Of a DNA stretch of 64,000 nucleotides, positions 1 to 12,052 are shown piece after piece. The notes beneath the pieces were generated by a model, which saw only the letters and a program-made list of their open reading frames with translations, ran no database searches and was not told the origin of the DNA. Position 1 is the stretch's first letter. Each line of letters starts with the position of its first letter. Made by a program: the position numbers and the translations under genes. This DNA comes from Scatophagus argus (lineage: Eukaryota; Chordata; Actinopteri; Scatophagidae), in contig NC_058504.1 of NCBI RefSeq assembly GCF_020382885.2, forward strand, positions 10,034,519 through 10,098,518, given 5' to 3'.

Positions 1-3000
1 CTGTTTTTTTTTAGGATGTTGGTGAGTCTAAATGGGGCACTTCACTGAAAAACTGATACAGCAGAGGATTTAGTTTAAAAACACAGGATCCCACTCTTCC
101 CATGATGCAATCTGACAGCATCTTTTTGTTATAACCTCCCTGTCCTTTAAACTCCATGTGCCCAGCTTTTAACACAGGTTTTCTGTTAGAAATCTGTAGT
201 GTCCAAGCCAAAGCTGAGATTTTTTTCAGAGACTTGCTAATTGAGGGGCTGAGTTAGCACTCTTTGTGAGAAGTAAACTGACCTTCAGGTGCAATATCAG
301 TCTGACTTCTCATTTAATGCCCCAGCATACAGTGATATTAGAGACAATGGCGTGCATGTGTGTCTATCTTTGCAGCACGATAACATGACAAAGTCTCTGT
401 GCACAAAGCCGGGTCCATAACAAAACCTGTTTTCACAGAGATGAGTTTGGCAAAATGGATCTTTATGCATCCGAGTCATGCAAGACTGAAACAGTCATCC
501 GTCAAGTCACAAAGGCAAAAAACATATTGTTTCTCATGAACTAAAGGAAATGTTCAGCATTATGTTCCCCTTTCTGTTATGATTGATGCGGTTCGGTCGC
601 TTGTTCTGTCACGCCCAGTCACCATGGTCGAGTTCTGCTGTTACATAGCAGGGCAGCCTGATGAGTTCTCCATTGTTCTTTCCATACCAGTTGCATAAAA
701 GACTATGCTGGCTAGTCTGAAAGCTGTGACTGTGGAGGCTAAATTAAAATCAAGTATTATGTTATTCATGTGAACTGTTGAATGGCAAAGATACACCACA
801 CTTATATTGTGAAAAACTGGTATTTACCCTTTTTTTTTGTCATGGGTATACGACACATCGAGTGAGTACTGATCACCTGGTTGTGCCAGATGAATGAACA
901 GGATGAGAACCGTTCTGCATTGAAGCTCCTCTACCTTAAACAGGGTACCCAGTAATGTCAGCCTGATATAATACACATTAGCCCTCAGAATGTGTGTAAA
1001 ATAGAAACTGTGAAACTTAACGTAGGTGTTAATGTGCTGGTATTGCTGTTTTGGTACCACGTATTTGTGACTTTTGTGTGTGTTTTATTTCTGTTATGAG
1101 CTCTGTCTAGTTTGTTGTTTCATGTTTAGAGTCATTTCATTATATTGGCTTACACTGTGGTTTAATGTCCCATGTGATTTTAATTTGTATTTTCTGTTGT
1201 AGTTGCGTTTAAGGAACCGAGAAATATTAGTGACTATCTTATTAAAGTCCCTCTTGTCGAGAGACGTCCACCACTGACCACTGCATTCAGGCTTGTTTGA
1301 TTGACCCTCCGCTTTCACCCATTGTTACTGTTTGTATGGACTCATTCAGTTCACTCTCGTTTTGATGAATGGGTCGTTTGTTTTTCTGTCTGCGTGGAGG
1401 AATCACAACTTTCATATCATTCAGTTTCACTCACAGTTCATTCTGCGACTTTGTACTTTCTTCCCAACTCCTTGCTTAGAATCACACTCAGATACAAGCT
1501 CATGATAAGCTCTGATGTTAACAGTTGCACACTCTTAAAAAATCTGATTAATTTTCCTTCCTGAGATGATATCTGAGGAAACATTTTACTTAGTTCTGTA
1601 AAAAAACAAAAAAAAACAACTTACGTTCTATGAAAGTGGAACTGAAAACAAATCTGGACAGAAGGATGCACAAAAAATACATGTTAATTACTCTCAACAA
1701 GTCATCTTATATTTCTTGAAAATTAGATCTCATTTTTGGCCAGTCTGACACAGATAATTATATTTGCAAATAAATATCCTGATTTGAAGTTAGATATCCA
1801 CTTACAAGGGAGACACATTGACTGTAAAACCAGATCTAATAGTGTCTGTCCAAACTGACCCACAAGTGTTGTGCAGGTCCTGTGCAGTCCCACAGGCTGA
1901 CACACATGAGACTTTTTGATTTTCTTAACTCCACTAAGGAAAGGCTGTCTTGACTAAGATGCTTCAATGCATCTACCCTAATGATGCATTAATATATCAC
2001 ACAGTGCAAGTTTAAAAATAAAGTTGACAGAGAAGCTCTGGTGGGGCAAACAATCGGCCCTAAGTTGACGTTAGTCCATTTCTATTAGATTTACGTGCAG
2101 TTTCCACAAACATCATGTGAACCATGTTGGACAGGCAGAACCAGTTAAATACTAAAACTGATCTGATTTAGGGAAAAACACCAGAGGGTTTTGACTGCCT
2201 GGAATATCTGGAACAAGGTTCTCAGTTGTGGTTTAACCTTGTCTGGTATTTTAGAGCTTCAACTTAAGGGTACTTTCATTATCAGTGAATCAAAATGTCA
2301 CAATATACTGAAAAATGTCAATCATAAATGTCTTCAAAGTCAAGGTGACGTCTTTAAATTGTGTCTTTTATCAGACAATCCAAAACTAAAGGGTACTCGG
2401 TCTTGCTGCCACATGAGACTGTAATATAGACTGTAAAATATCTACCTGGGGAACTGTTAAATTCACTATGTGTTTTGTGACATGACCGCCTACAGTTTTT
2501 TTTTTTCTCTTTGTTAAAATTAACCACTTCCTTAATTCAGCCTGTGGTACAACAGCTGGTATACTGTGTCAGAAACTTACACTGCTAAAGCTCATGTGTT
2601 GCCATTTTCATGTTTGTCGATTTAAAAAAGAAAAAGAAGTGAAGAAAGTCGCCTGACTCAGCGAGTTTCTTATCATAGTGAATCTTCCTTTTCCACAGAA
2701 ATTCCTCCATAAGCAGAAAGGAGGGACTTTCCTAAGATGGAAATCTGCCAGGCTTCTAGTTTATTTTTCTTGTACAACAGGATGGATACTTAAAATATTT
2801 TATTTATTTAAGTGTCCAAACACACACCACAACAGGTTCCTGCTCTGAACCTCCGAGCGTTGGAGGCTGAACTACTAAGCTAAGCAAGAGTACGTGCTGC
2901 CTGTCACCCATCATTTCCTGTTTAACAAAACCTCTCCTGGTGAAGAAACTGTAACTGTAAATGAAAAATCGACTGCGTGATGCCGACTTCGACACTTTGT

Positions 3001-4485
3001 GCGTCTTTTAATTAGACACAAAGCATTTTAAATCAATAACTGAAAAGTGTTACTGTCACTCTGCACGCCGTGTAGAAGACTGAAAACTGAAAAAAAATAA
3101 AAAATTCTAATTTCAGATCCCAGGCTGTTCAAGTACACTCAGTATGGACGTCTTCCCTGCAGGATAGATGATTTGTGACATCCTCTTGTACACAATAACT
3201 GAATGAGATGGTGCTCCTCTCTGCAGATACAGAATCTGAACGAGAACTTGAAAAAAAAGGTACTCATGGCATATAGAGAGTGCTGCTCTTCAAAATATGA
3301 ACAACATCACCTGTTATGGCATCAAAAGCCCTATATTATCTTAAAAAAAAAAAAAGAGCTGTAAAGCCAACAAATACCTGTTTTTGCCGGTATTGACAGA
3401 GAGAAGCTGGGAATGTGGGAGGACAAATGATATTGCAAGGTCATAGTGTTAAACATCTCCCCCTTGTGGCAAGAATTGGTATAACCTCTCTGTGATGCAG
3501 CAAATTTGTTGAGAGTAAAAGAGCACCATAAACATCACAACGACTATTTGTCCCCTTTCAAATAAGTGGAAATTTACAGGAAGTGACATGAATTGATATT
3601 CAGATATACAGATGGCATATTCACACTGTATTTCACAGCAGACGTCTTAGATGAAATATACAGACTTTTATTTACCTTTTAATGTAAGTTGGTTTCCTTG
3701 ATCATGTGCTTGGCTAAAAGAGCAGTTTGCAGCACAGGGATTACAAAGAAACAAAACCAAAAGCTCTAGAGCTGCTCAGAGGTATACTGTCTGCACAGTC
3801 TAGCGGTGAATATGTAAATTAAAACATCCTGAAAAGATAAACCTTTTAAGTGGTATTCCCAGTAATGGCTGGTACCTTCCCCTCATGCAGCTAAAGGTTA
3901 AAAGTGACACATCATTGTAAAATGGATGCCATAAATTGCTGTAGTAGTTAGCATTAAGGATAACTAACTGCATGTCTAGAGTTACAAACTGGCAAACAAA
4001 ATTGAATGTTGGGGTTAACACTTCAGTGCAAGCAATATGCCTTGACAAAAAAAAAAGTGAAAGAAGTGAAAACGATTCAACAGTGCAGATGCTCACATAG
4101 TAATGATAAAGATGAACTCAGATCTCAGAGGTTTATCGTCCAGGTCAGAAGTCTGAGGGGATCCAGAGTTCCCTCAGCTATGTGGTTACGCAGCTAATGC
4201 AGCCTTTGTTTCACCTGAAAGTGCAGCTGTGACTTCAACTCTCTGATCTCAAACCCCTCAGGCTGGTAAAGTTTTCTCTTTCATTCACTGTACCAAACCT
4301 TTTAAAAATAAAATCTAGCATAAAGATAAGAAATAATTCAGAGCACACATAAGGAGCTGAAATTAAGGTTTATATTATTATTGTATACAAAAATAGAAAA
4401 TAGTCGAATGTTCAACAATGTCAGTCACAATGTAATGCAATATCCTGCAACAGGGTGAAACCAGCAGTCCTGTAAAATTAAAGCG
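1..4485. other. No gene recognised; AT-rich noncoding DNA
   Basis: Only short chance reading frames are present, the longest under about 100 codons, and none resembles a protein I know. The right-hand part is probably alg13 3' UTR, since that gene stops at 4486 and runs leftward. A TTTATT at 3667-3672, which is AATAAA on the minus strand, is one possible end but is not decisive. One short stretch at 3230-3262 is bounded by splice-like signals and is treated in the findings. No strong repeat or RNA gene was seen. Confidence 0.5.
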
Positions 4486-6823
4486 TCACTTAAGACCAAG
4501 AGCTTTGTCTAGAAAGTTTGCAAAATGCTTCGGCTGTCCATGTACGAAGGGCTTAAGAACAGAGAGATCCATGGTCCTCAGTGTTTCTGTCAGGGTGCTG
4601 CAAATTTTTTGAAAAAGCATGTTACTTTTGTTTTACTAAATAACCTGACATGTGTGAACTGCACATGTGAGAAAACACATACCTGCATGTGCAGTACAGC
4701 GAGTGTGAGTCCATGTTTAGCTGTCTGGCCAACTCCAGCTGGTGGTTGTTCATCAACTTGTCATTGACTACAACCAGCAGAGGTTTTCCTGCACTGAGTG
4801 CGTCCAAACAACTTCCTGCCCCTGAGGAGCAAAACAAGATCCTTACTCATGACTGGAGCTAAACTGAGTGTGTGTGTTCAGACAAGCAATGCCAGCAACG
4901 ATGTGAAGTGTATGTAAATTGTCCTAAACTAAGTCCGACTGCCAACACGTTATGATCCTTTAGAACATTTTAATCTTCTCCTCCTGAGATAAGATTGAAC
5001 ATCGTCCTGTTTTTAATAGTTTGCTGTGGGTCCTCTGAAGCCCTCATGTTGTTGGAAACTGCTGACATACCAGTATTTGATTTTGCTTTGAATGTCTTCT
5101 GAGCAGGACATAAACATAAAAACTACCTGCTTTGACTGACTCTTTTAACTATTATTAACATGAATTATGTTTTATTATATTTTTTTTAAAAAACATACAA
5201 ATAAAATAAGAGCCAAAGCTGAGCATATTATGCTGAAAGGAGTACGTGTGCTTGAGGTTTTTGATATTTTACTCACCTGCATGGCTGATGATGAGGTCCG
5301 CCTGCTTTATGTCTTCTGCTAGGGAGTCTTTGAATCGAAAAGCCTCCAGTCTGATGTGTGGACAGCTGTCAGCAGCAGGAAGAAGTGAGCCTCTTCCAAC
5401 CTGTACAACCAAACGCTCATATCCTCGAGCCTTTAAAGCCTGTGAGGAAAAAAAAGTCGACAAGTTCAAGAGTGAATTTGAATTTAATTTCTTTTTAAGA
5501 GAAGATCTGTTTGGATGCTGCCAAGTTTCCCTTCACTTAAGAAAGAGAGCATCATGAGTGCCATCGCTCTAAATTAATTTCCTAAGAAATAATCTCAACA
5601 CCTGATGTCTGACAGCATTACAGTTTTGGCTTCATACTTTTTACCTTGCTGCTGTAATCATAATATTTAAGTATTCTTTGAAGATGCATGATGTTTACAC
5701 TAAGTGGTTCAGAGTTCAGAGAATACAAATTCATGCTGTGAATACACGTCCACAGCATGAATTTGTGATTGTTGACGATGGCTCGTTATGGTGTTAAAAG
5801 CAGAGGAGAGTGTAAGACATTAACACAACACATAGATTTCATTCTACAGAAACCGGCTGTGTGTCATCAGATGTCGATCAAACTAACACTTTGGCACAGA
5901 CAATTTTGAGAGTCCGATGTAGATAAAAAGATGTAATTATTTGTTTTTTGACAGACGCTTCTTCAGTTTTATTGCAGATTCTGACACAATTAATTCCTTC
6001 CACTGACTACAAGCAGCTCCTCGGTTTATCTTTGTGCATTACTTTCTGGAACAACTGGCTTGATCCATACCACACTGAAAAATAAAATGCAAATGATTTA
6101 GCCTGCATGCTTAGTGCTGTCTTTTTCCCGTTGATGAATAGAAACACTGCTGCCAGGATCTTGACCTGAACCAGGAGGAGAGACCACAATCCTCCTGTTC
6201 TTAAACCCTTTAAGTGGATATGTCTCTTTGATAAGTCAAATTTTTGTGTTTTTAAAACTATCTGACGCTTACCTGAACAAACGAAATGTTGTAACTGGGG
6301 ATCAGGCTGATAATGCAAATTTATTATCATAAGGTATTTATCGTATCAATTAAACTATTGAGACAATCACACAAAGCCAAATTGCTTTCATCGACTTAAC
6401 AAGCACAGCGTCAACAGTATCGATTATCAATTTATAATTAACATGCAAAGATTTGTGGCTGTGGTTAATTTTGTGCTGCTGTTGTTGTTTTTACAACAAT
6501 ACAGTTGCTTCTTGCTTACACATCAATCCATCAACAATGATCCAACAATATTATATGATACTGACACGAACCTACATGATGAGTACTTTTACTTGGGTAC
6601 TTTAAGTACACTTCTTCGTTTTACTTTCTGAATGTAGGATTTTCGCCTTTATTTATATTTAGTGTGGTATTGATGATTTTACTTAAGTGATACTAGCTAC
6701 AGAGCTAAGTGTTAGCTTACGTTCAAGCCGGTGTTTTCTCACCTGAACGGACTCGGAAGACGTGATGCTTTCAATGAGCTCATTAAAACTCGTGGTGCCA
6801 ACAGTTACAAACACTGTCTTCAT
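4486..6823 (-). CDS. alg13: ALG13, UDP-N-acetylglucosaminyltransferase catalytic subunit (short form)
   Basis: Four coding exons are deduced on the minus strand: 6823-6743, 5439-5277, 4821-4683 and 4597-4486. All have GT-AG borders and compatible phases, giving 164 residues. The protein opens with [16 protein letters not shown], the typical ALG13 start, and later has the [11 protein letters not shown] and [16 protein letters not shown] motifs of the GT28-type sugar-nucleotide binding fold. In the known pathway ALG13 is the cytosolic catalytic partner of membrane-bound ALG14 at the ER. It adds the second GlcNAc to dolichol-PP-GlcNAc in N-glycan synthesis. The length matches the short vertebrate isoform of about 165 residues. 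The OTU and Tudor parts of the long mammalian isoform are not visible in the DNA after the stop. The ATG has a good context (aaccATGA). Identity is very secure; exon borders are read by eye. Confidence 0.95.
5725..5766. repeat. Perfect 16-bp inverted repeat, 10-nt loop
   Basis: The arm at 5725-5740 (acaaattcatgctgtg) is exactly complementary to 5751-5766, separated by aatacacgtc. It lies in alg13 intron 1. The function is unknown; it could be a foldback remnant or a short RNA hairpin. It is too short for a normal pre-miRNA. Confidence 0.9.
6572..6700. repeat. Fragment of teleost 'ACTTTTACTTAAGTA' interspersed repeat
   Basis: The stretch contains gagtacttttacttgggta, actttaagtacact and a later ttttacttaagtga. 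This wording is common to an abundant fish repeat, and related copies lie near 29.9-30.5, 30.95-31.2 and 50.4-50.7 kb. Boundaries are approximate and the family is not named. Confidence 0.55.
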
Positions 6824-6904
6824 GGTTGCCTCTATAAAACCGTCAATTTTCCGCTCTGCAAATAAACACTGCACAGCCCACCTTCAGCCTACAACCGCAG
6901 ACCT

Positions 6905-6960
6905 TACAGCCACTTCCGCCTCAGGACGGCGACGTCACAGCCCTGACTGTGAAGCGCGTC
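6905..6960 (-). promoter_or_regulatory. Probable alg13 promoter with ETS-like and CRE-like sites
   Basis: About 90-120 bp upstream of the alg13 ATG the minus strand shows GGCGGAAGTG (6911-6920), an ETS-type site. It also shows GTGACGTC (6931-6938), a CREB/ATF-type site, in a CpG-containing patch. This arrangement is typical of TATA-less housekeeping promoters. The start site itself is inferred. Confidence 0.55.
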
Positions 6961-8090
6961 GTGCTGCCACCTAGCGGTTTGGAGCGGTAAGCGTTTTGTA
7001 CATGCAGTGTATAGTCTGAGGCTTACAATTTATTTTAAATACCTGAGTTTATTTTCTCTAATATAAGAGTTTCAATCAATCCTCTGCCTATACCCAAATC
7101 TAGGAGAGTGCACGTTTTTTAACGGGAACATAACAGTATGTCTCCACAGTAGCAGCTGTTCTCACTCACCTGCAAAGCTTCTGTGATCCCATGTCCAGTT
7201 TCCACAATACTTACATGAAAAGTAGTTTGTGAGGCATCAAAAACTGACATACGGATGAGGGTAAAGTTTGACTACCAGCCAAGGAAAGGTTCACTGTATC
7301 AGTTCTTGTTAAACACCTGACAAGACTTTCCTCATTTTGAACTCAGGCCCTTAAGAGACAGTGAATAAGAGCTTTGCCTGTTTGAAGACTTGCTGTCCTT
7401 TATGACAAGCAAGTGCAGCACCTGCAAAATACAGTCTAAAAATCAGGACAGTGCGTGATATAAAAAAAACCTCCTGTACCTGGAACATGCAGGTGTACAC
7501 CAGCCAAACCTGCTGACATAGCTCCACTGAGGAATCAGGGCATTAAAGTTTGTACTTGACACTGACAGCTGGGCTCCAGTGGCACATTATCACCACTGCT
7601 AATGTTCTGACGTGACATGCCCTTGTTGATGAGATGCCTCGCATGAACCCAGCCAGAACTTGGTCATGTGACCTTTCTTTAGATGTTCAGTCTACACATA
7701 ATGCCCCCCTCAACAGACATCGCAGTGTAAAGCATTACAGTTTTAAGATACTCGCACTTCACACAAGAGATTCCATTTCCTGATATTTTACACATTATTT
7801 TTTTTCAATCCACGAGGTGTAAAATAATTGGAGCAACAGCATTTCAAGTGAGTGATTATAGTAAACAAATACAAGGAGAAGCATATCGATCTTAGCAAAT
7901 CCTGCCCATCTTTCCTAAAGAGCTTCACGTTATTTATGGCACGTGCAACAACACTCTTATTTAGATTGAATATGACACCGGAGCCTCTATAGCACCTTAT
8001 CTTTTCCTTTTTCTTAGAAAAGGTGATTTTTATTTTCAAGTAAAAAATGTGTTTGTACTTAAGTAATTTCACATGTATTATTTTTATTTA
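6961..8090. other. Intergenic region between alg13 and rap2c
   Basis: No coding region, RNA gene or clear repeat was recognised. TTTATT runs near 8090-8100 (AATAAA on the minus strand) may mark the distal end of the rap2c transcript. Confidence 0.4.
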
Positions 8091-9056
8091 TTTTAAGGAT
8101 CTGAACATTAATGACAGTTGTATTCGACCTTGTTCTGAAACACTCTTTACACTCGTCGACCAAATTTATCCGTTTTAACTTTTCTTTTTTTAAACCAGCA
8201 AATCACTAAATCTTGTTTCGCTAAAGGAGGGCCAGAAGTGTCACAGAGTTAGTTATGAAGCATTTCATTACCTAACAGATCAATAAAAACATGACACATC
8301 TGATAAAATACCACACAACCTAAGTGACTAACATCTGTGCCATTGTGAGCAGCAGGGAAGGCAGAAACTCCCAGTTCACCCCAAGCTACAACATAAATGA
8401 CTTTCCTAGTGACAATCATGTTTTCGTGAAAGATGAGATTATTCGTTGCAACTATCTGGCACCGACTGTACACTGCAGGGAGCTGGCAGCCCAGAGGCCC
8501 GTAGTGGTTTTTGTTTGTAGAAGTCTAAAACTCTCTGATGGTGTGGGCAGAGATAAAGCCAGTAGGAAGCAGGACAAGACACTCCAAATTTGTTGTTTTC
8601 CCCTCCAGGAGCTTGTAGGAGCCGCGGTGACTGTGCTGATTCAGAGATGTCAGCGCCTCCCTCCTCTCACAGCAGCTGCTGCCAGCTCCATGAAGGATGC
8701 AAAGGCTCGGTGAGCATCCAGCAGCTCCATCTGACAACTGCAGAGTCAGAGGATGAAGACCCAGCTTTGTGCTCCGTGGGATGTGAAAACCACACAAGTA
8801 CCATGTGCGACAAATGCAAAAAGAAAAAAGAAAAAAAAATGTGCAAAGCACACACCAACTCGCCTGCACTGTCAATCTGGTGCAGCAAAAAAGGAAGTGG
8901 AAAAGATAGCTTGTTTCTGAGGGTTGGTATTTTTAGACAAGGTATCTTCAGAAAAAATTGAACTTGTATATCTTATCATGCAGGATCATTCTTGTCATAT
9001 AGCTGTTAAAATTTAATTTAGAGCTGTTAAAAGAATCTAACAAACATTTTTGTTAG

Positions 9057-9058
<2 letters not shown>

Positions 9059-9138
<80 letters not shown>
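9059..9138. repeat. (AT)n microsatellite, about 40 units
   Basis: An uninterrupted run of AT dinucleotides of about 80 bp, in the presumed rap2c 3' region. Confidence 0.98.
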
Positions 9139-9141
<3 letters not shown>

Positions 9142-11427
9142 ATAAAGGTCTGAAATATTGGCTGGACACAGCAAATTATAAAATACACTGCATGGATTTG
9201 TGTTCCCATCACTTTGACAGATACTCACTTAATTTCTGTAGTGTAGGGATACGTTCAAATTGTGGTTCAAAGTGATGCAATTCTCTTTTTTTTCTTTCAA
9301 TTTCTCATTTTTCAAATATGACCTTTTGCTTTTACATTCATTTGACTGAAGCATCTTCCCATATAACGATCTATCAAATCTGCAACCTCCAGTCTCCCAG
9401 TCGTCATTCCTGCAATCCTCCATATTTGGTTTAGTCCACCACAGCCAGTGATGAATAATGATGTGAGCATGCTCAGTGGGAGAAAAACCACAAATATTCC
9501 TTCATCTGTATTAGTTCCCATAATCAGAGCCACAGACCCACATAAATACCGACCTGACCGTTCATGCAGCTTATTTCTCTTTGTGGCCAGTATGGACAGA
9601 AGGATTGCCTTAAGACAAAATAGGGGAAAAAAAATAAAAACTTGCTCTTTAACTTCAATTCCATGACTGATTTCTGAGCTGAAACTCACCATAAAGCCCT
9701 GTAGAGCCGAGGAGAACTGCTCCCCACAGGGTTCATTCATTACAAACAGTGACTTTAGAATTTCCCATTCATTCATTTGATTCATTGTAAATACCATTTA
9801 TAATCATGTTAACACGACGGTTCAGAGTTTCCATAGCAGAATGACCAAACAGACCAGACTGCTTTCATTTGAATTACAGAAAGACTTTTACGGATGAATG
9901 GTTACCAAACTGGGGGGTGTTAAGGCACTGAATAAGACTAGTGGGGGAAAATGTGACCTGAAAAGGGTGAACTTGGCTCGTTTTGTTAGCTGAAATTAGA
10001 AATGATCAGATCGAGGTCAGCAGGAGGAAAACTGGCACTGATTACACAGAACTGGTTGTCAATCAAAGTTAATACCGTAAAACTGTGCCCTGTGACAAAA
10101 TCCGAAATGCCAGCATGTTTAGTTCCAAATGCTGACAATCGTTTATCTTTTCAAACGAGAAAAACAAGAGACATGAGACCAGGGTGCAACAGAAATTATT
10201 TAAGGCTCTGTTAAATCCTCAGCTTCAAAAAAAGAAAAAAAAAAATTTACCACGTATCCTGAAAAGTCACAAAAAGGAAAAACTAGCATAAGATTAAAAG
10301 TTTAAAACTGGCTACTCTTGTCATTAGTCATTAATAAATAGGTTACTATAAAGAGAAGAAAAATGCAAAGTAAAATCTGATTAACTGTGCCAGAACTTTT
10401 ATCAAACCACATTGCAGCGAGAGTATTTGATGACAAAAAAATCAGCATCTCCTGAATTAAAAGCAACACACGTCATGTAGTCAAACACAAATATGCACCG
10501 TGAGCTTCCTTTGGTCGTTCCAAAATCACTCTCTCTCAGAAACTCCTCGAGAAAAACAGAAAATGGAAGACCTGCGTCCACACTATTCATGCCTTGTAGA
10601 GACCGACAGAATTCAGGCTAAAAAGCAGTAAAATGGCTCTTCCTCATCACTTCAAGTTGACTTAGTTGAACATTTTCAATTTTGAGCATGCATGTTTCCC
10701 GGTGAGTTTAGCTGCTTCAGGCTACTGCGGTGATGGAAATGCTTAAACCACAGGGCAGCAGAGTGGACTGGTGGCCGTCTGTTGATATACCTTAAACGTT
10801 ACAGGTTTAATCTACAAAGTCGTACATCCTAAAAGTCACACTGTGGCACACAGCACTGTTGTTTGTGTCAGAAAAACTATTTTAAACAATATTTCCGAAA
10901 TAAAACGAACAGTATACCTGGGCAGCAAACTGGTCGAAGTATACATGCTTAAAAGTCAAAATGTTTGCATGTTATGAAATACTCTGTCAAATTCCAAACT
11001 TGACACATAATACAAGTAATAATAAAGTATATAATAGCGATTAAAGCAGCTTTAAAAAGAAGCTGCAACCTCACAAATACTCCTGCTCATTATTTCAGAG
11101 ATACTTCCGACTAAAAAGAGGGGGAAAAAAAGAAGACTGAAATTCACAGATGGCCATTCTTGTTCATTACAAGTCTGTCTGTCTGACTCCATCCTGGGTC
11201 ATCGCAAAGGCTGTTGAGGTTGCAGCAGAAATGTCTTTTAACAGTTATGATATCAAAAATAGGACTGACGTCTTTCCTGTCAGACGATCTGTGATAGACA
11301 ATCAGAAACCACTATAAACAGAAACTTTACCAGCTGCGGCAAGTTTTTGTCAGTAGGCTGTCTCCAGGTTCATGGTTCGGTAAAATCCTTGTGGTAATCC
11401 AGACAAAAGATGTTTCTGTAGAAAAAT

Positions 11428-11433
<6 letters not shown>

Positions 11434-11507
<74 letters not shown>
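11434..11507. repeat. (GA)n microsatellite, about 36 units
   Basis: An uninterrupted GA run on the plus strand. It would be (CU)n in a rap2c transcript, about 550 nt after the stop codon. Confidence 0.98.
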
Positions 11508-11508
<1 letters not shown>

Positions 11509-12052
11509 CGAACACGTTTAAATAACTATAACTGGCATTATCTGTGTGGGCAGTGGTTAATACAGGCAACATCTGTAACACAATTTAAAGAGAACTTCCT
11601 GTTTTGGAACATAATTTCTTGTTCAGGATGTCACATTTTCCTCTTTGTGCTGCTTGGCTCACAGAGCTGTCTGCTTCACTGGTCTCTGCTCTTCAGGGCC
11701 CCCGAGCTGCTCATACAGTTGTATTCTTCATGCCACATATTTTCTGTGATCTTATGATAACAAGCTGAACCAACGGTTTGCGTGGAGAAGCACCACCCAC
11801 TCGTCTTTCTCACTTCCAAACAAACCTCTCCTCTCCCTTACACTGCACCGAAACGCCACACAATCATCAGTGTGTCACATTTCTCCTCAGCTTGTGAACC
11901 ATTTTTACACGGGCAGTGCAGGGACATTTTATCACATTTTGTAAAATTAGCAAGTGGCGAACTGTGCTGTGCTTGTGAGCTCCTAAGAACAACCCAAGTA
12001 TGAACGCAACCACGTAAAGGATGATAGTAAATGCAGTGCTTGTACCTCTTCC

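Larger units (their letters stand above)
5440..6742 (-). other. alg13: alg13 intron 1
   Basis: The donor is CAG|GTGAG next to 6743, and the acceptor is a pyrimidine-rich tract ending in cacag next to 5439. The 1.3-kb intron holds a perfect hairpin at 5725-5766 and a copy of a teleost interspersed repeat near 6572-6700. Nothing in it looks coding. Confidence 0.8.
8091..12052 (-). other. Presumed rap2c 3' UTR / downstream region
   Basis: This DNA follows the rap2c stop codon on the minus strand. It lacks any recognisable coding exon and contains long AT and GA microsatellites. Mammalian RAP2C has a 3' UTR of a few kilobases, so much of this is plausibly 3' UTR. The polyadenylation site cannot be fixed from sequence alone. 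A 161-codon minus-strand frame at 9312-9797 resembles nothing I know and starts and ends without splice support. Confidence 0.4.

Noticed and set aside
8324-8961. Overlapping plus-strand frames of 123-129 codons with Ser/Lys-rich text
   Set aside because: Two different frames are open over the same DNA and neither resembles a known protein. Low-complexity composition explains them.
9312-9797. 161-codon minus-strand open frame with hydrophobic stretches
   Set aside because: No recognised family and no splice or start context. It lies in the presumed rap2c 3' region, where long frames can occur by chance.
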